Assembly: GCF_037126265.1 (NCBI RefSeq)
Contig: NZ_JAYLLN010000019.1
Span: 1-64,000, forward strand
Length of the DNA: 64,000 nt
Source: Sphingobacterium tenebrionis
GTDB taxonomy: Bacteria > Bacteroidota > Bacteroidia > Sphingobacteriales > Sphingobacteriaceae
Direction: 5' to 3'
Shown: one piece after another, positions 41,579 through 50,748 of the stretch
Position numbering within the stretch: the first letter of the stretch is position 1
Layout: each line of letters opens with the position of its first letter
Notes under the pieces: model-generated
The model's database searches: none
What the model was told of the DNA's origin: nothing
The model's input: the letters and a program-made list of their open reading frames with translations, nothing else
Made by a program: the position numbers and the translations under genes

Positions 41579-42396
41579 TGAAAATACGTTTAACATTCTT
41601 ATTGATGCTTGCTGCATTCTTTACCGCACAAGCAGCTCAGGTGGATACGGTTTTGGTGAAAAGCACTGCAATGGGTAAAGCCATTAAAACGGTGGTTATC
41701 CAACCTGAAAACAGTAAGTCTAAAAACCTACCTACGCTTTATCTCTTACATGGGTATTCGGGTAATTATGCTAATTGGGTAGATAAAGTTCCGAAGATCA
41801 AGGAGCTGGTCGATAAATTGGAAATGATAGTTGTTTGTCCAGATGGAGGGTATGGAAGTTGGTATTGGGATATTCCGAATGATAAGAATTATCAATATGA
41901 AACCTTTGTTTCTAAAGAGTTGGTAGACTTTGTGGAAAGTAATTATGCAGTAGCTAAAGATCGTTCCAAACGAGGAATTACCGGTTTGAGTATGGGTGGT
42001 CATGGTGCATTGTATTTAGCGATTAAACATCAGGATACCTTTGCAGCTGCTGGTAGTACTGCCGGGGGAGTAGATATTCGTCCTTTTCCGAACAATTGGG
42101 AAATGGCTAAACGCTTAGGACCTTACCATGAGCAACAAGAGTCTTGGAACTCACATACCGTCATGGAGATGACACATTTGATCAAACCGAACTCACTTTC
42201 ATTGTTTATTGATTGCGGTACGGAGGATTTCTTTTATAAAGTGAACTTGAAATTACACGAAAAAATGACTTACCTAAATATCCCACATCGGTTCCTGACC
42301 ATGCCTGGAGCTCATAATTGGGATTATTGGAGTAAATCAATCTTATATCAGATGATGTTTTTCCATGATTTTTTCTATCAACCTGCTAAAAAATAA
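41578..42396 (+). CDS. secreted alpha/beta-hydrolase (putative esterase, EstD/FGH-like)
   Basis: 272 residues from ATG 41578. Signal peptide 1-19 (LAAFFTAQAAQ). Alpha/beta-hydrolase features: LPTLYLLHGYSGNYANWVDK, nucleophile elbow GLSMGGHGALYLA, LFIDCGTEDFF (acid) and FLTMPGAHNWDYWSK (His). It matches the putative-esterase (PF00756-type) group that includes feruloyl esterases and S-formylglutathione hydrolase. Exported, so it may act on surface or medium esters. The start overlaps the stop of the frameshifted gene by 1 nt. Confidence 0.88.
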   Translation: MKIRLTFLLMLAAFFTAQAAQVDTVLVKSTAMGKAIKTVVIQPENSKSKNLPTLYLLHGYSGNYANWVDKVPKIKELVDKLEMIVVCPDGGYGSWYWDIPNDKNYQYETFVSKELVDFVESNYAVAKDRSKRGITGLSMGGHGALYLAIKHQDTFAAAGSTAGGVDIRPFPNNWEMAKRLGPYHEQQESWNSHTVMEMTHLIKPNSLSLFIDCGTEDFFYKVNLKLHEKMTYLNIPHRFLTMPGAHNWDYWSKSILYQMMFFHDFFYQPAKK

Positions 42397-42424
42397 TTTC
42401 CTGTAAATTTACGCTGCCCACCCT

Positions 42425-44761
42425 ATGAATAAACTGCCCATACTTCGGATTTTAGGAACTATGATCATGGTTCTATTTTCTGTATTCCATGTATATGCCC
42501 AGAATAAGGTAACCCTAAGCGGTTATATCAAGGATGGAGGTTCGGGCGAAAGTCTTATCGCCGCCCTGATTAAATTTCCTGACCTTAAACTCAGTAGCTA
42601 TTCAAATAATTATGGATTTTATTCGGTGTCCATTCCTGCGGGAAAACACGCGGTAGAAATAAGTTTTGTTGGCTATCGAACTTATCAGGATACCCTGCAG
42701 GTGGATGCCTCAAAGCAAATGAACTTTGAGTTGATCTCGACCTCAAATACCATTGAAGAGGTGGTTGTTTCTGCAAAAAAGGAGGATGGAAATGTTACTT
42801 CCGCGCAGATGGGCTCTTTGAAATTTACGATGGAGGAGGTAAGGAATGTGCCCGTCATCTTTGGCGAGCGCGATATTCTTAAAACCATCCAATTATTGCC
42901 TGGGGTAGCTTCTGGAGGTGAAGGAAGTTCGAGTTTTTATGTACGAGGCGGGGGAGGAGATCAAAACCTTATTCTTTTGGATGAGGCTACGGTGTATAAT
43001 GCATCCCATCTATTGGGATTCTTCTCTACATTCAATTCCGATGCGGTAAAAGATGCAAATCTCTATAAAGGAGGGATTCCGGCACTATATGGTGGCAGGA
43101 TTTCGTCTGTTATGGACATCAATATGTTGGATGGAAACAATAAGAAATTTGCTGTGGAAGGTGGTTTAGGGTTAATCGCGTCGCGATTGAAGGTGGAAGG
43201 TCCAATAGTTAAGGATAAAAGTTCCTTTATGTTGAGTGGTCGTAGAACCTATGCGGATATGTTCCTGAAATTATCGAAGGATGAAACCGTCAATCAGAGT
43301 AAGCTTTATTTCTATGATCTGAATGCTAAGGTGAATTATAAATTGAACGATCGGAATACGGTCTATCTTTCCGGATATTTTGGCAAGGATGATCTTGGGT
43401 ATTCTGACCTGTTTGGATTTGATTGGGGAAACGCAACAGCAACAGTACGTTGGAACCATGTGTTGAACAACCAATTGTTCAGTAATACGACATTGATCTA
43501 TAGTGATTTTACCTATAATGTGAATGTCAATAACGATGATTCGGATTTTACGATTGCCTCAAAAATCAGGAACTGGAACCTGAAGCAGGATTTCTCCTAT
43601 TATTCCAACAATAATAATGTCTTGAAATTTGGGGTGAATCTATTGCAACAGCGCATCCGTCCTGCCAGTTTGGAAGCCAAGGCGGGTTCTGCAGTCAATT
43701 CCATTGCCGTAGATAACAGACAAGGAATAGAAGCGGCAGCCTATGTATCCCATGAATGGAAGCCGATTGAAAATCTTTCTATTATCTATGGCCTTCGCTT
43801 TAATGATTTTATGGTCCTAGTACCTGGAACATTTTATGATTTTGACCAGGATGGAGAGCCTATTGCAGAGAAAACTTATGGCAACGAGGTGATCAAGCAC
43901 TATTTAAACGTGGAGCCGAGAGCCTCTATGGCCTATATTTTAAGTCCTCGAAATAGTATTAAGGCGAGTTATAACCGCATTGCCCAAAATCTTCATCAAT
44001 TGACCAATACTACCTCCAGTCTTCCAACGGATCAGTATGTGGTAAGCAGCTTGAACATCAAACCGCAGATTGCCGATCAGGTGGCTTTAGGGTATTTCCA
44101 GAATTTTGCGAACAATGCCTATGAATTTTCCGTGGAAACTTATTATAAAAAATTGGATAACCAGATCGACTTTAGAAATGGAGCGGACCTGCAGGCCAAT
44201 AAATATATGGAAGGCGACCTGCTGTATGGTATTGGTAGGGCTTATGGGGTGGAGTTCCTGCTTCGCAAGAACAAAGGTAAATTGAATGGATGGGTAAGTT
44301 ATACCTTGGCGAAGAGCGAACGACAATTTGATCAGATCAATAATGGGAATTGGTATGCAGCACGCCAGGATAGGACGCATGATATTTCTATCGTTGGGAT
44401 TTATCAGCTAAGTCCAAAATGGAACTTAGGGGCAACTTTTGTGTATAATACGGGAAATGCAATTACATTCCCAAGCGGTAAATATCAGGTGAATGGAACG
44501 ACCATGTTCTATTATACGGAGCGTAATGGATATCGGATGCCTGCTTACCATCGTTTGGATCTTTCGGCAAATTATGAGCCGAAGAATCAGGATAAACGTT
44601 TCAATTCCAGTTGGTCGTTTGGCCTTTACAATGCTTATAACCGCAGGAATGCCTACATCATCGACTTCCGTGAAAATGAAACCAACCCGAATATCACCGA
44701 AGCGTATAAAATCGCATTATTCGGAATAATCCCTTCTGTTACCTGGAATTTTAAATTTTAG
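42425..44761 (+). CDS. TonB-dependent receptor with carboxypeptidase-regulatory-like domain
   Basis: 778 residues. Signal peptide 1-25 (VFHVYAQ). Carboxypeptidase-regulatory-like domain (VTLSGYIKDGGSGESLIAAL, about 30-115), plug with ILKTIQLLPGVASGGEGSSS and FYVRGGGGDQNLILLDEATVYN, and a barrel ending in Phe. It is a TonB-energised outer-membrane importer of a non-SusC type. No SusD follows; instead a DUF4249 lipoprotein lies 4 nt downstream, a common partner for this receptor class. Substrate unknown. Confidence 0.93.
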   Translation: MNKLPILRILGTMIMVLFSVFHVYAQNKVTLSGYIKDGGSGESLIAALIKFPDLKLSSYSNNYGFYSVSIPAGKHAVEISFVGYRTYQDTLQVDASKQMNFELISTSNTIEEVVVSAKKEDGNVTSAQMGSLKFTMEEVRNVPVIFGERDILKTIQLLPGVASGGEGSSSFYVRGGGGDQNLILLDEATVYNASHLLGFFSTFNSDAVKDANLYKGGIPALYGGRISSVMDINMLDGNNKKFAVEGGLGLIASRLKVEGPIVKDKSSFMLSGRRTYADMFLKLSKDETVNQSKLYFYDLNAKVNYKLNDRNTVYLSGYFGKDDLGYSDLFGFDWGNATATVRWNHVLNNQLFSNTTLIYSDFTYNVNVNNDDSDFTIASKIRNWNLKQDFSYYSNNNNVLKFGVNLLQQRIRPASLEAKAGSAVNSIAVDNRQGIEAAAYVSHEWKPIENLSIIYGLRFNDFMVLVPGTFYDFDQDGEPIAEKTYGNEVIKHYLNVEPRASMAYILSPRNSIKASYNRIAQNLHQLTNTTSSLPTDQYVVSSLNIKPQIADQVALGYFQNFANNAYEFSVETYYKKLDNQIDFRNGADLQANKYMEGDLLYGIGRAYGVEFLLRKNKGKLNGWVSYTLAKSERQFDQINNGNWYAARQDRTHDISIVGIYQLSPKWNLGATFVYNTGNAITFPSGKYQVNGTTMFYYTERNGYRMPAYHRLDLSANYEPKNQDKRFNSSWSFGLYNAYNRRNAYIIDFRENETNPNITEAYKIALFGIIPSVTWNFKF

Positions 44762-44765
44762 TCTT

Positions 44766-45566
44766 ATGCGTAGTATCTTAACTTATATAGCTGTTGTTTC
44801 TTTGTTTTTTTTCAATTCTTGTGAGGAGAAAATCGATATTGATCTGAATGATTCCGATCCACGGATTGTTATTGAAGCCAATTTAACGAATGAGGACAGA
44901 AACCAGGAGATCTTAGTGAGTAGGACGGTTAATTTCGATTCCCCGGAATTCGATCAGGTAGATAATGCTTCGGTTGTTGTTAAAGGTAGTAATGGAAGAA
45001 ATTATACCTTTACTCATGCAGGGAATGGCCTTTACACCAATAACAACTTCTTTGTCAATACGCAAATTACCTATACTTTAGAGGTTAGTGTTGATAATAA
45101 GACCTATTCCAGTAAGGGGACAATGGTAGACTATGTAGAAATTGATTCGATGGGAGTGACCAAGGAGAATATATTCAACGAAGATTATTACTTTGTGAAT
45201 CTTAAGTTTGAAGATCCAAAGGGAGTGCCGAATTATTACTTATATACTGTTTCCATCAATGATGGCCCTTTTAAATTTAATGCCGTGCAAAATGATAAAT
45301 TCAACGACGGCCAAGTCGTTACCCATCAGATTGGGGGCAGGAATGATGAGTTTAAAGTAGGGGATAAGGTTAAGGTTCGTAGACAGATAGTTTCCAAAGA
45401 GCTGTATACCTATTGGAATGAATACCAGCTGACCAATCCTGGCAGTGCAGCACCCGGCAATCCAACAGGCAACATCAGCAATGGAGCATTGGGATATTTT
45501 GGGATATCAAATGTGCGGGATTATACCGTGACCATCGCCGATGCGGACGATGATGATTTAGAATAA
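44766..45566 (+). CDS. DUF4249-family lipoprotein
   Basis: 266 residues. Lipoprotein signal with Cys19 (FFFNSCEEK), then DIDLNDSDPRIVIEANLTNE and ILVSRTVNFDSP, the typical DUF4249 opening, and an Ig-like beta-rich body. The C-terminus (TIADADDDDLE) is acidic. Four nt after the TonB receptor gene, so likely its surface partner, comparable in role to SusD. The function of the family is not established. Confidence 0.88.
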   Translation: MRSILTYIAVVSLFFFNSCEEKIDIDLNDSDPRIVIEANLTNEDRNQEILVSRTVNFDSPEFDQVDNASVVVKGSNGRNYTFTHAGNGLYTNNNFFVNTQITYTLEVSVDNKTYSSKGTMVDYVEIDSMGVTKENIFNEDYYFVNLKFEDPKGVPNYYLYTVSINDGPFKFNAVQNDKFNDGQVVTHQIGGRNDEFKVGDKVKVRRQIVSKELYTYWNEYQLTNPGSAAPGNPTGNISNGALGYFGISNVRDYTVTIADADDDDLE

Positions 45567-45591
45567 TCCTTTCTTAAGTAGATCTAAGATT

Positions 45592-46200
45592 TTAGAAGTG
45601 GCTGAATTTAAATCCTTTTTCCAAAAGGTGATCGATGGTTTTGGGAAGAGCATAACGGACATTTTCTATGGCTTTGATATTATCATGAAATACAATAATG
45701 CTACCCTTGCGGACATAGGTTGTCGCGTTGTATAAACATCTTTCTGGACTGATCCTTTTATCGTAATCGCCTGTAAGTACATCCCACATGATAATTTGAT
45801 AATCTTTTGCAAGGACATTCAACTGCTTCTGGGTAATTCTTCCGTATGGAGGCCTAAAGAGTTTGGTTTTTGTCAACTCTTGGCAGGACGCTACATTTTC
45901 CAGGTATTCTTCCAATGGAGTTTCCCAACCTTTCTTATGGTTGTAGGTATGATTTCCAACAGCATGACCTTCATCAAGTAATCGCTGATAAATGGCAGGA
46001 TTTTTTCGGATATTATCTCCCACACAGAAAAAAGTCGCCTTAACTCCTTTTTCTTTTAGAACGTCTAAAATCCAAGTTGTTATTTCAGGGATAGGTCCAT
46101 CATCAAAGGTTAAATAAATATTATTTTCTCGTTTACTTTTTCTCCAAATCGCTTTGGAATAAAGGTATTTAAGAAAAAATATAGGACGGACAAAATGCAT
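45592..46200 (-). CDS. polysaccharide deacetylase-family protein
   Basis: 202 residues from ATG 46200. NodB domain: IYLTFDDGPIPEITTW (catalytic Asp and metal Asp), HAVGNHTYNHKKGWE (His-x3-His), LFRPPYGRITQKQL, MWDVLTGDY and SIIVFHDN (last catalytic His). The short N-terminal hydrophobic stretch may anchor it to the membrane. It removes acetyl groups from a GlcNAc polymer or peptidoglycan. A -7 box (TAAATTTG, 46224-46231 minus) excludes the upstream in-frame start at 46227. Confidence 0.9.
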   Translation of the reverse strand: MHFVRPIFFLKYLYSKAIWRKSKRENNIYLTFDDGPIPEITTWILDVLKEKGVKATFFCVGDNIRKNPAIYQRLLDEGHAVGNHTYNHKKGWETPLEEYLENVASCQELTKTKLFRPPYGRITQKQLNVLAKDYQIIMWDVLTGDYDKRISPERCLYNATTYVRKGSIIVFHDNIKAIENVRYALPKTIDHLLEKGFKFSHF

Positions 46201-46223
46201 GTTGTGGTCTTCGATAATTTGCC

Positions 46224-46231
46224 CCAAATTT
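46224..46231 (-). promoter_or_regulatory. -7 box of the deacetylase gene
   Basis: Minus strand TAAATTTG, exact TAnnTTTG, 23 nt before the ATG at 46200. Confidence 0.45.
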
Positions 46232-46267
46232 AATCATGATTTGTTTAGAACCAAAACTATTGACCAA

Positions 46268-47257
46268 ATGAAACGCTTGATCGATTATTTCCAATTAAAT
46301 CAGAAGGAGCAAAAGGGGATTTTTGTTTTATTGGTATTGTTGCTTTTTTTGATCGTTTTGAAGATGATGATGCCTTTTTGGAGGTCTCCTGAAAGTCTAA
46401 GCTATACCTTGGTTTTTTCAGAAGAGTCAAAAGATGAAAGGGGTGATTTTGCAGATGATGGTTTGGGATATATGGATAAGGAGGATCAATTCCATAATTA
46501 TTCTGATTCTTTGAATAAAGACTTTGAACCATCCAAGGAGGGGTTTGGAAAAAAAATGATACCTCATTATTTCTTTTTTGATCCTAATCATTTGTCAAAA
46601 GAAGGCTGGGTAAAGCTGGGTTTAAGTCCAGATCAAGCTAAAGTAATTATCAATTACAGAAAAAAGGGTGGGAGATTTCGGAAAGTGGAAGATCTTTCCA
46701 GGATGTATTCTATTTCGGAATCAAAATTTAAGGAATTGCTTCCTTTTGTTCGGATTGCTGAGGAAGAAATAGGGAGTGGTGGTTTTCATCAAAAACCGAG
46801 TTCAGGATCTCAAGAGGAGTATTCCTTTGTTCGTAAAAAAGAACCGCTTTATAAAATCAGTCTTAATGAAGCTGATACTACGGGTTGGATGCAGGTTCGC
46901 GGAATAGGTCCGGTTTTCTCCAGTCGGATTGTTAAATTTCGGAATGCCCTTGGTGGATTTCATAAAAAGGAACAATTGATGGAGGATTATGGAATGACGC
47001 CTGAGTTATTTCAGAAGATTGAAGAACAATTGCTTGATCAGCCTTTGGCTTATGATAAAATTTTCATCAATAGAATCGGAATTGATTCATTGGCAAAGCA
47101 TCCCTATATCCGATATAAGAAAGCAAGGACCATTGTGAATTATAGGATACAGCACGGGCCATTCGAGAAAATTGAAGATTTAGGGAATATTCTTATTCTT
47201 GATCTGGATTTTTTGCGTAAAATTGAGCCATATTTAGATTTTGCTAGGGATTTATGA
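46268..47257 (+). CDS. helix-hairpin-helix protein (ComEA-like)
   Basis: 329 residues from ATG 46268, which gives an N-terminal membrane anchor (GIFVLLVLLLFLIVL, about 17-31). Three helix-hairpin-helix units follow: LGLSPDQAKVIINYRKKGGR, VRGIGPVFSSRIVKFRNALG and HPYIRYKKARTIVNYRIQHG. ComEA proteins bind DNA in the periplasm during uptake; a longer, multi-HhH form is common in Bacteroidota. It overlaps apt by 4 nt (ATGA). A DNA-uptake role is inferred; no other com gene is in the window. Confidence 0.88.
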   Translation: MKRLIDYFQLNQKEQKGIFVLLVLLLFLIVLKMMMPFWRSPESLSYTLVFSEESKDERGDFADDGLGYMDKEDQFHNYSDSLNKDFEPSKEGFGKKMIPHYFFFDPNHLSKEGWVKLGLSPDQAKVIINYRKKGGRFRKVEDLSRMYSISESKFKELLPFVRIAEEEIGSGGFHQKPSSGSQEEYSFVRKKEPLYKISLNEADTTGWMQVRGIGPVFSSRIVKFRNALGGFHKKEQLMEDYGMTPELFQKIEEQLLDQPLAYDKIFINRIGIDSLAKHPYIRYKKARTIVNYRIQHGPFEKIEDLGNILILDLDFLRKIEPYLDFARDL

Positions 47258-47790
47258 TCGAAGAAAAATTAAAAACCATTATTAGGGATATCCATGATTT
47301 TCCAAAACCGGGTATTGTATTTAAGGATATTACTCCGCTTTTGCAGCATCCAGAAATAGTGGCGGAAGCTGTAGAGGCTTTTGCGGATGGGCTAAAGGAT
47401 GTTGAGTTTGATGTGATTGCAGGAATTGAGAGCCGTGGTTTTCTTTTTGGTTTTTTGCTGGCGCAAAAGCTCAATAAACCGTTTATTCCTATTCGGAAGC
47501 AAGGAAAGTTGCCGTTTCATTGTATTTCAGAATCTTATAAGCTGGAATATGGACAGGCAACTATTGAAATGCATGAGGATGCTTTTTTGCCTGGGACAAA
47601 GGTGTTGGTGCATGATGATCTGTTGGCGACTGGTGGGACAGTAGTGGCTGCAAGTAAGCTTATTGAGAAATTGGGCGGGGAGATTGCCGCCTATTGTTTT
47701 GTGATTAGTTTGGATTTTTTAAATAGCGCAGGAAGATTGAGCCGATTTAGTGAAAATGTGATTTCATTGGTGAGGTATCAGGAAGAGTAA
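47254..47790 (+). CDS. apt: adenine phosphoribosyltransferase Apt
   Basis: 178 residues. IRDIHDFPKPGIVFKDITPLL is the Apt N-terminus, IAGIESRGFLFG the adenine loop, and VLVHDDLLATGGTVVAA the PRPP-binding motif. It salvages adenine to AMP with PRPP. Translationally coupled to the helix-hairpin-helix gene by a 4-nt overlap. A composite repeat element follows its stop. Confidence 0.95.
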   Translation: MIEEKLKTIIRDIHDFPKPGIVFKDITPLLQHPEIVAEAVEAFADGLKDVEFDVIAGIESRGFLFGFLLAQKLNKPFIPIRKQGKLPFHCISESYKLEYGQATIEMHEDAFLPGTKVLVHDDLLATGGTVVAASKLIEKLGGEIAAYCFVISLDFLNSAGRLSRFSENVISLVRYQEE

Positions 47791-47803
47791 ACGCGGCCGA
47801 ATA

Positions 47804-48035
47804 CGTCATTGCGAGGAGGTACGAGGAAGCAATCTTCCCGCATGTCATGCTGAGCATCGTCGAAGCATCTGTTCATTAGTAACCGTACAGATCCTTCGAC
47901 TGCGCTCAGGATGAAAAAGTCTAAAGATTGCTTCGTTCCTCGCAATGACGGAGTGGGTCGCAATGACGCGAGTGGGGCGCAATGACGCGAGTGGGGCGCA
48001 ATGACGGAAAGATTGCTTCGTTCCTCGCAATGACG
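47804..48035. repeat. composite nested inverted repeat, copy A
   Basis: Outer arms are GTCATTGCGAGGA… with AAGCAATCTT (from 47805) and AAGATTGCTTCGTTCC…CGCAATGAC (47924-47950). Inner arms are GTCATGCTGAGCATCGTCGA (from 47844) and CCTTCGACTGCGCTCAGGAT (47893-47912). Three 19-bp units (GCGAGTGGGGCGCAATGAC type) follow, and the outer right arm is repeated at 48009-48035. It fills the gap between convergent apt and the lipoprotein gene. These two sequence motifs are widespread intergenic repeats in bacteria. Short open frames across it are artefacts. Confidence 0.9.
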
Positions 48036-48058
48036 TACAGGATGTATTGACTGAGCCC

Positions 48059-48622
48059 CTAAGAACCAAAGTGCCCTTGCACCTTATACTTATTCGCGCC
48101 CATTACCTTCACATCCTGGTTTTTCTCCACGATATAATACTTCCCTTTCTCATACATCAAAAACTCTGATGTATGATACAAATTATTCTTTACATCCCTT
48201 TGAACCGTAATAACCTTAGGATTACCCGTTCCATCAAGTTCAATCCTCACACATGAAAGATCTGATTTAGGATCATTAAAACTATATTCCAATAGATTAT
48301 CACTAGAATCAACCTGAATAAAATCCGCATATGCCGATTTATTCAAATCAATATTCTTAAAGCTTGCAAATTCAGCTTCCCAATCCTTGATCTTCAATTT
48401 CTTGGTTTCCTCCTGCTCATCCTTTGCCACCGTTTTGTCCACCATCGGATCCAACTTCTTCAACGAATCAATTTCTTTCTGGAAATAGGAGGGTAGATCG
48501 AAATACAGCACCTTTTCCGAATTTCCATTATCTTTTGTAGCAGGATCTGAACAGGCCATCAGCATTCCAAGCAGCCCAACAGCCACTACACCATAACATA
48601 TTTTAATAAACCAAGACATCAC
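48059..48622 (-). CDS. lipoprotein of unknown function
   Basis: 187 residues. Lipoprotein signal with Cys24 (LLGMLMACSDP). A charged helical stretch (PSYFQKEIDSLKKLDPMVDK, about residues 45-64) is followed by a beta-rich part (LLEYSFNDPKSDLSCVRIEL to GANKYKVQGHFGS). No known domain. The start overlaps the end of gpmI by 20 nt on the same strand, so it is translated from the gpmI message. Function unknown. Confidence 0.78.
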   Translation of the reverse strand: MMSWFIKICYGVVAVGLLGMLMACSDPATKDNGNSEKVLYFDLPSYFQKEIDSLKKLDPMVDKTVAKDEQEETKKLKIKDWEAEFASFKNIDLNKSAYADFIQVDSSDNLLEYSFNDPKSDLSCVRIELDGTGNPKVITVQRDVKNNLYHTSEFLMYEKGKYYIVEKNQDVKVMGANKYKVQGHFGS

Positions 48623-50138
48623 CAGTCATTTCAGTTGGAATCGGAACATTCAATAAACGCAATACAGTAGGAGCAATATCACCTAATTTTCCATCCTTAA
48701 TATGTTTATAGGTTTTATCTATCAAAACACAAGGAACCAGATTTGTTGTATGCGCTGTATTTACCGAACCATCCTCATTAACCATAAATTCCGAATTTCC
48801 ATGATCCGCCAGGATAATGAATGAATAACCATTCTCCAATCCCGTTTCCACAACTTTCCTTGTACAAGCATCAACAGTTTCCACAGCTTTTACCACCGCC
48901 TCAAAAACACCTGTATGTCCAACCATGTCCGGATTAGCAAAATTCAGACAGATAAAATCAGGTGCATTCTCGACCATATCCTTACAGATTGCATCGGTAA
49001 TTCCGTAAGCACTCATCTCCGGTTGTAAATCATAAGTGGCCACCTTTGGAGATGGTACCAATAAACGATGCTCACCAGGGAATTGTTCTTCCCTTCCTCC
49101 GGAGAAGAAGAAGGTAACATGCGGATATTTTTCTGTTTCTGCGATCCGTACTTGAGTCTTTTGATTCAATGCCAATGTCTCGCCCAAGGTCTGGGTGAGA
49201 TTGTCCTTATGGAAAATAACATGTACTCCGTTGAAGGTATCATCGTAGGAGGTCATGGTCACATAATATAAGGACAAAGGATGCATTGCATATTCTGGGA
49301 AAGAAGTCTGCGTTAATGCCTGAGTGATTTCTCGACCACGATCGGTACGGAAGTTAAAACAGATCACCACATCACCATCCTTAATCACCGCTTTAGGTGT
49401 ACCATCGGCATTCACCATAACGATCGGTTTCAAGAATTCGTCTGTGATTTCCTGTTGATATGAAGATTCGATCGAAGCAATAAGATCTGTGGAAGGAGTT
49501 CCAAAACCTCTGGTCAATAGATCATAGGCTTCTTTCACCCTTTCCCAACGGTTATCCCTATCCATGGCGTAATAACGTCCTATAGCAGAAGCAATGGTTC
49601 CAACCGAATGCGTTAAGTGGTTCTGTAGATCACGAACATAGCCAACACCTCCGTTTGGATCCGTATCCCGTCCATCTAAAAACGCATGGATAAAGACCTG
49701 GTCATTTCCAAACTGTGCTGCCTGTGCGGCATCACATAAAGCCTTTAAATGGTCAATATGTGCATGCACACCACCATCTGAAAGTAAACCGATAAAATGT
49801 ATATTGGATTGACTTGTTTTTGCATATTCAAAGGCAGCCTGTATCGTAGGGTCTTCCATAAAAAAACCTTCCCGAGCAGCTTTGTTGATCCTTCCTAATT
49901 CTTGGTAAACAATACGACCTGCACCTAGATTCATATGTCCTACCTCAGAATTACCCATCTGACCAGCAGGCAAGCCCACAGCTTCGCCTGATGCTTCCAG
50001 TTTTGAGTTAGGGTAGGTTGAAAGTAAGTGATCTAAAAATGGGGTACTTGCAGCTAATACTGCGTTTGATTGATCGTTTTTTCCGTAGCCCAATCCATCC
50101 AGGATTATTAAAGCTACTTTACTATTTTCAGAACTCAT
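48603..50138 (-). CDS. gpmI: 2,3-bisphosphoglycerate-independent phosphoglycerate mutase GpmI
   Basis: 511 residues, typical length. First metal Asp in ALIILDGLGYG, catalytic Ser64 in QMGNSEVGHMN, then HAHIDHLKALCDAA, FLDGRDTDPNGG, FNFRTDRGREI, ANPDMVGHTGV and ILADHGNSE. It interconverts 3- and 2-phosphoglycerate in glycolysis with a phospho-Ser intermediate and two Mn ions. The -7 box TATATTTG ends 4 nt before the ATG, suggesting a leaderless message. Confidence 0.96.
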   Translation of the reverse strand: MSSENSKVALIILDGLGYGKNDQSNAVLAASTPFLDHLLSTYPNSKLEASGEAVGLPAGQMGNSEVGHMNLGAGRIVYQELGRINKAAREGFFMEDPTIQAAFEYAKTSQSNIHFIGLLSDGGVHAHIDHLKALCDAAQAAQFGNDQVFIHAFLDGRDTDPNGGVGYVRDLQNHLTHSVGTIASAIGRYYAMDRDNRWERVKEAYDLLTRGFGTPSTDLIASIESSYQQEITDEFLKPIVMVNADGTPKAVIKDGDVVICFNFRTDRGREITQALTQTSFPEYAMHPLSLYYVTMTSYDDTFNGVHVIFHKDNLTQTLGETLALNQKTQVRIAETEKYPHVTFFFSGGREEQFPGEHRLLVPSPKVATYDLQPEMSAYGITDAICKDMVENAPDFICLNFANPDMVGHTGVFEAVVKAVETVDACTRKVVETGLENGYSFIILADHGNSEFMVNEDGSVNTAHTTNLVPCVLIDKTYKHIKDGKLGDIAPTVLRLLNVPIPTEMTGDVLVY

Positions 50139-50142
50139 TACA

Positions 50143-50150
50143 CAAATATA
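50143..50150 (-). promoter_or_regulatory. -7 box of gpmI, 4 nt from the ATG
   Basis: Minus strand TATATTTG-TGTA-ATG. Same spacing as at prmC and the ABC-F gene. Confidence 0.55.
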
Positions 50151-50172
50151 CTTGAAATATTATGCCTTGGCA

Positions 50173-50180
50173 TAGTTTTG
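50173..50180 (+). promoter_or_regulatory. -7 box of the DUF4783-nadC-plsY operon
   Basis: TAGTTTTG, exact TAnnTTTG, 80 nt before the ATG at 50261 and divergent from the gpmI promoter. Confidence 0.45.
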
Positions 50181-50260
50181 GTTGCGAAAAATTTGATTTT
50201 TTGGAAATTAATTGAATTTTTATTTGCTAGTTAGCGCGTGTTTTGTGCACCAAGTCAATC

Positions 50261-50674
50261 ATGATACGAATTTTAAACAGGTTTTCTTTTAAGTTCTTGC
50301 GAGTTATTGTAGTGCTTTTAATCTTGCCCCTAATGTCTTTCACATTCTGGCAGAGCAATCTGAGTGGGCAGATCGCAGAGGCATTTAAGACGAATAACGC
50401 GAAAGCAATAGCCAATTTTTTTGGGCAGAACGTCGCTGTTTCCATCAAGAATGACTCTGGTCAATACACGAAATTCCAAGCCGAGCTCTTATTGAGCGAT
50501 TATTTCCGGTCCAACAAGACTTCCGAAATCAAACAACTGCAGCACACTAACCGTAACAATTCGAGTTTTTATATTGTTTATAACTTAAAAGCTAATTCTG
50601 GTACATACCGAATCTTTCTGAAGTTTAACCAGCACAATGGGGAATCCCTTATTACTGAGCTTCGAATAGAATAA
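50261..50674 (+). CDS. DUF4783-family exported protein
   Basis: 137 residues from ATG 50261, which gives a signal peptide (RVIVVLLILPLMSF). The mature part QIAEAFKTNNAKAIANFFGQ, VAVSIKND and the C-terminal FLKFNQHNGESLITELRIE fit DUF4783, a small NTF2-like family in Bacteroidota usually encoded just before nadC. The order DUF4783-nadC-plsY is seen here. Role unknown. Confidence 0.85.
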   Translation: MIRILNRFSFKFLRVIVVLLILPLMSFTFWQSNLSGQIAEAFKTNNAKAIANFFGQNVAVSIKNDSGQYTKFQAELLLSDYFRSNKTSEIKQLQHTNRNNSSFYIVYNLKANSGTYRIFLKFNQHNGESLITELRIE

Positions 50675-50748
50675 TGTTTAATTTTATTAGCTTTTAGTTT
50701 CCATATAAATTTAATTTTATTCATCTTCGCTTAATTTTATGTTGCTAA

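Noticed and set aside
46201..46267. Longer N-termini for the deacetylase and the helix-hairpin-helix protein
   Set aside because: The extensions overlap each other and the TAAATTTG box, while the inner starts give proper anchors.
47778..48069. Minus-strand open frames inside repeat copy A
   Set aside because: They are translations of the repeat units (…RGTKQS…), with no start signal, and both repeat copies show the same chance frames.
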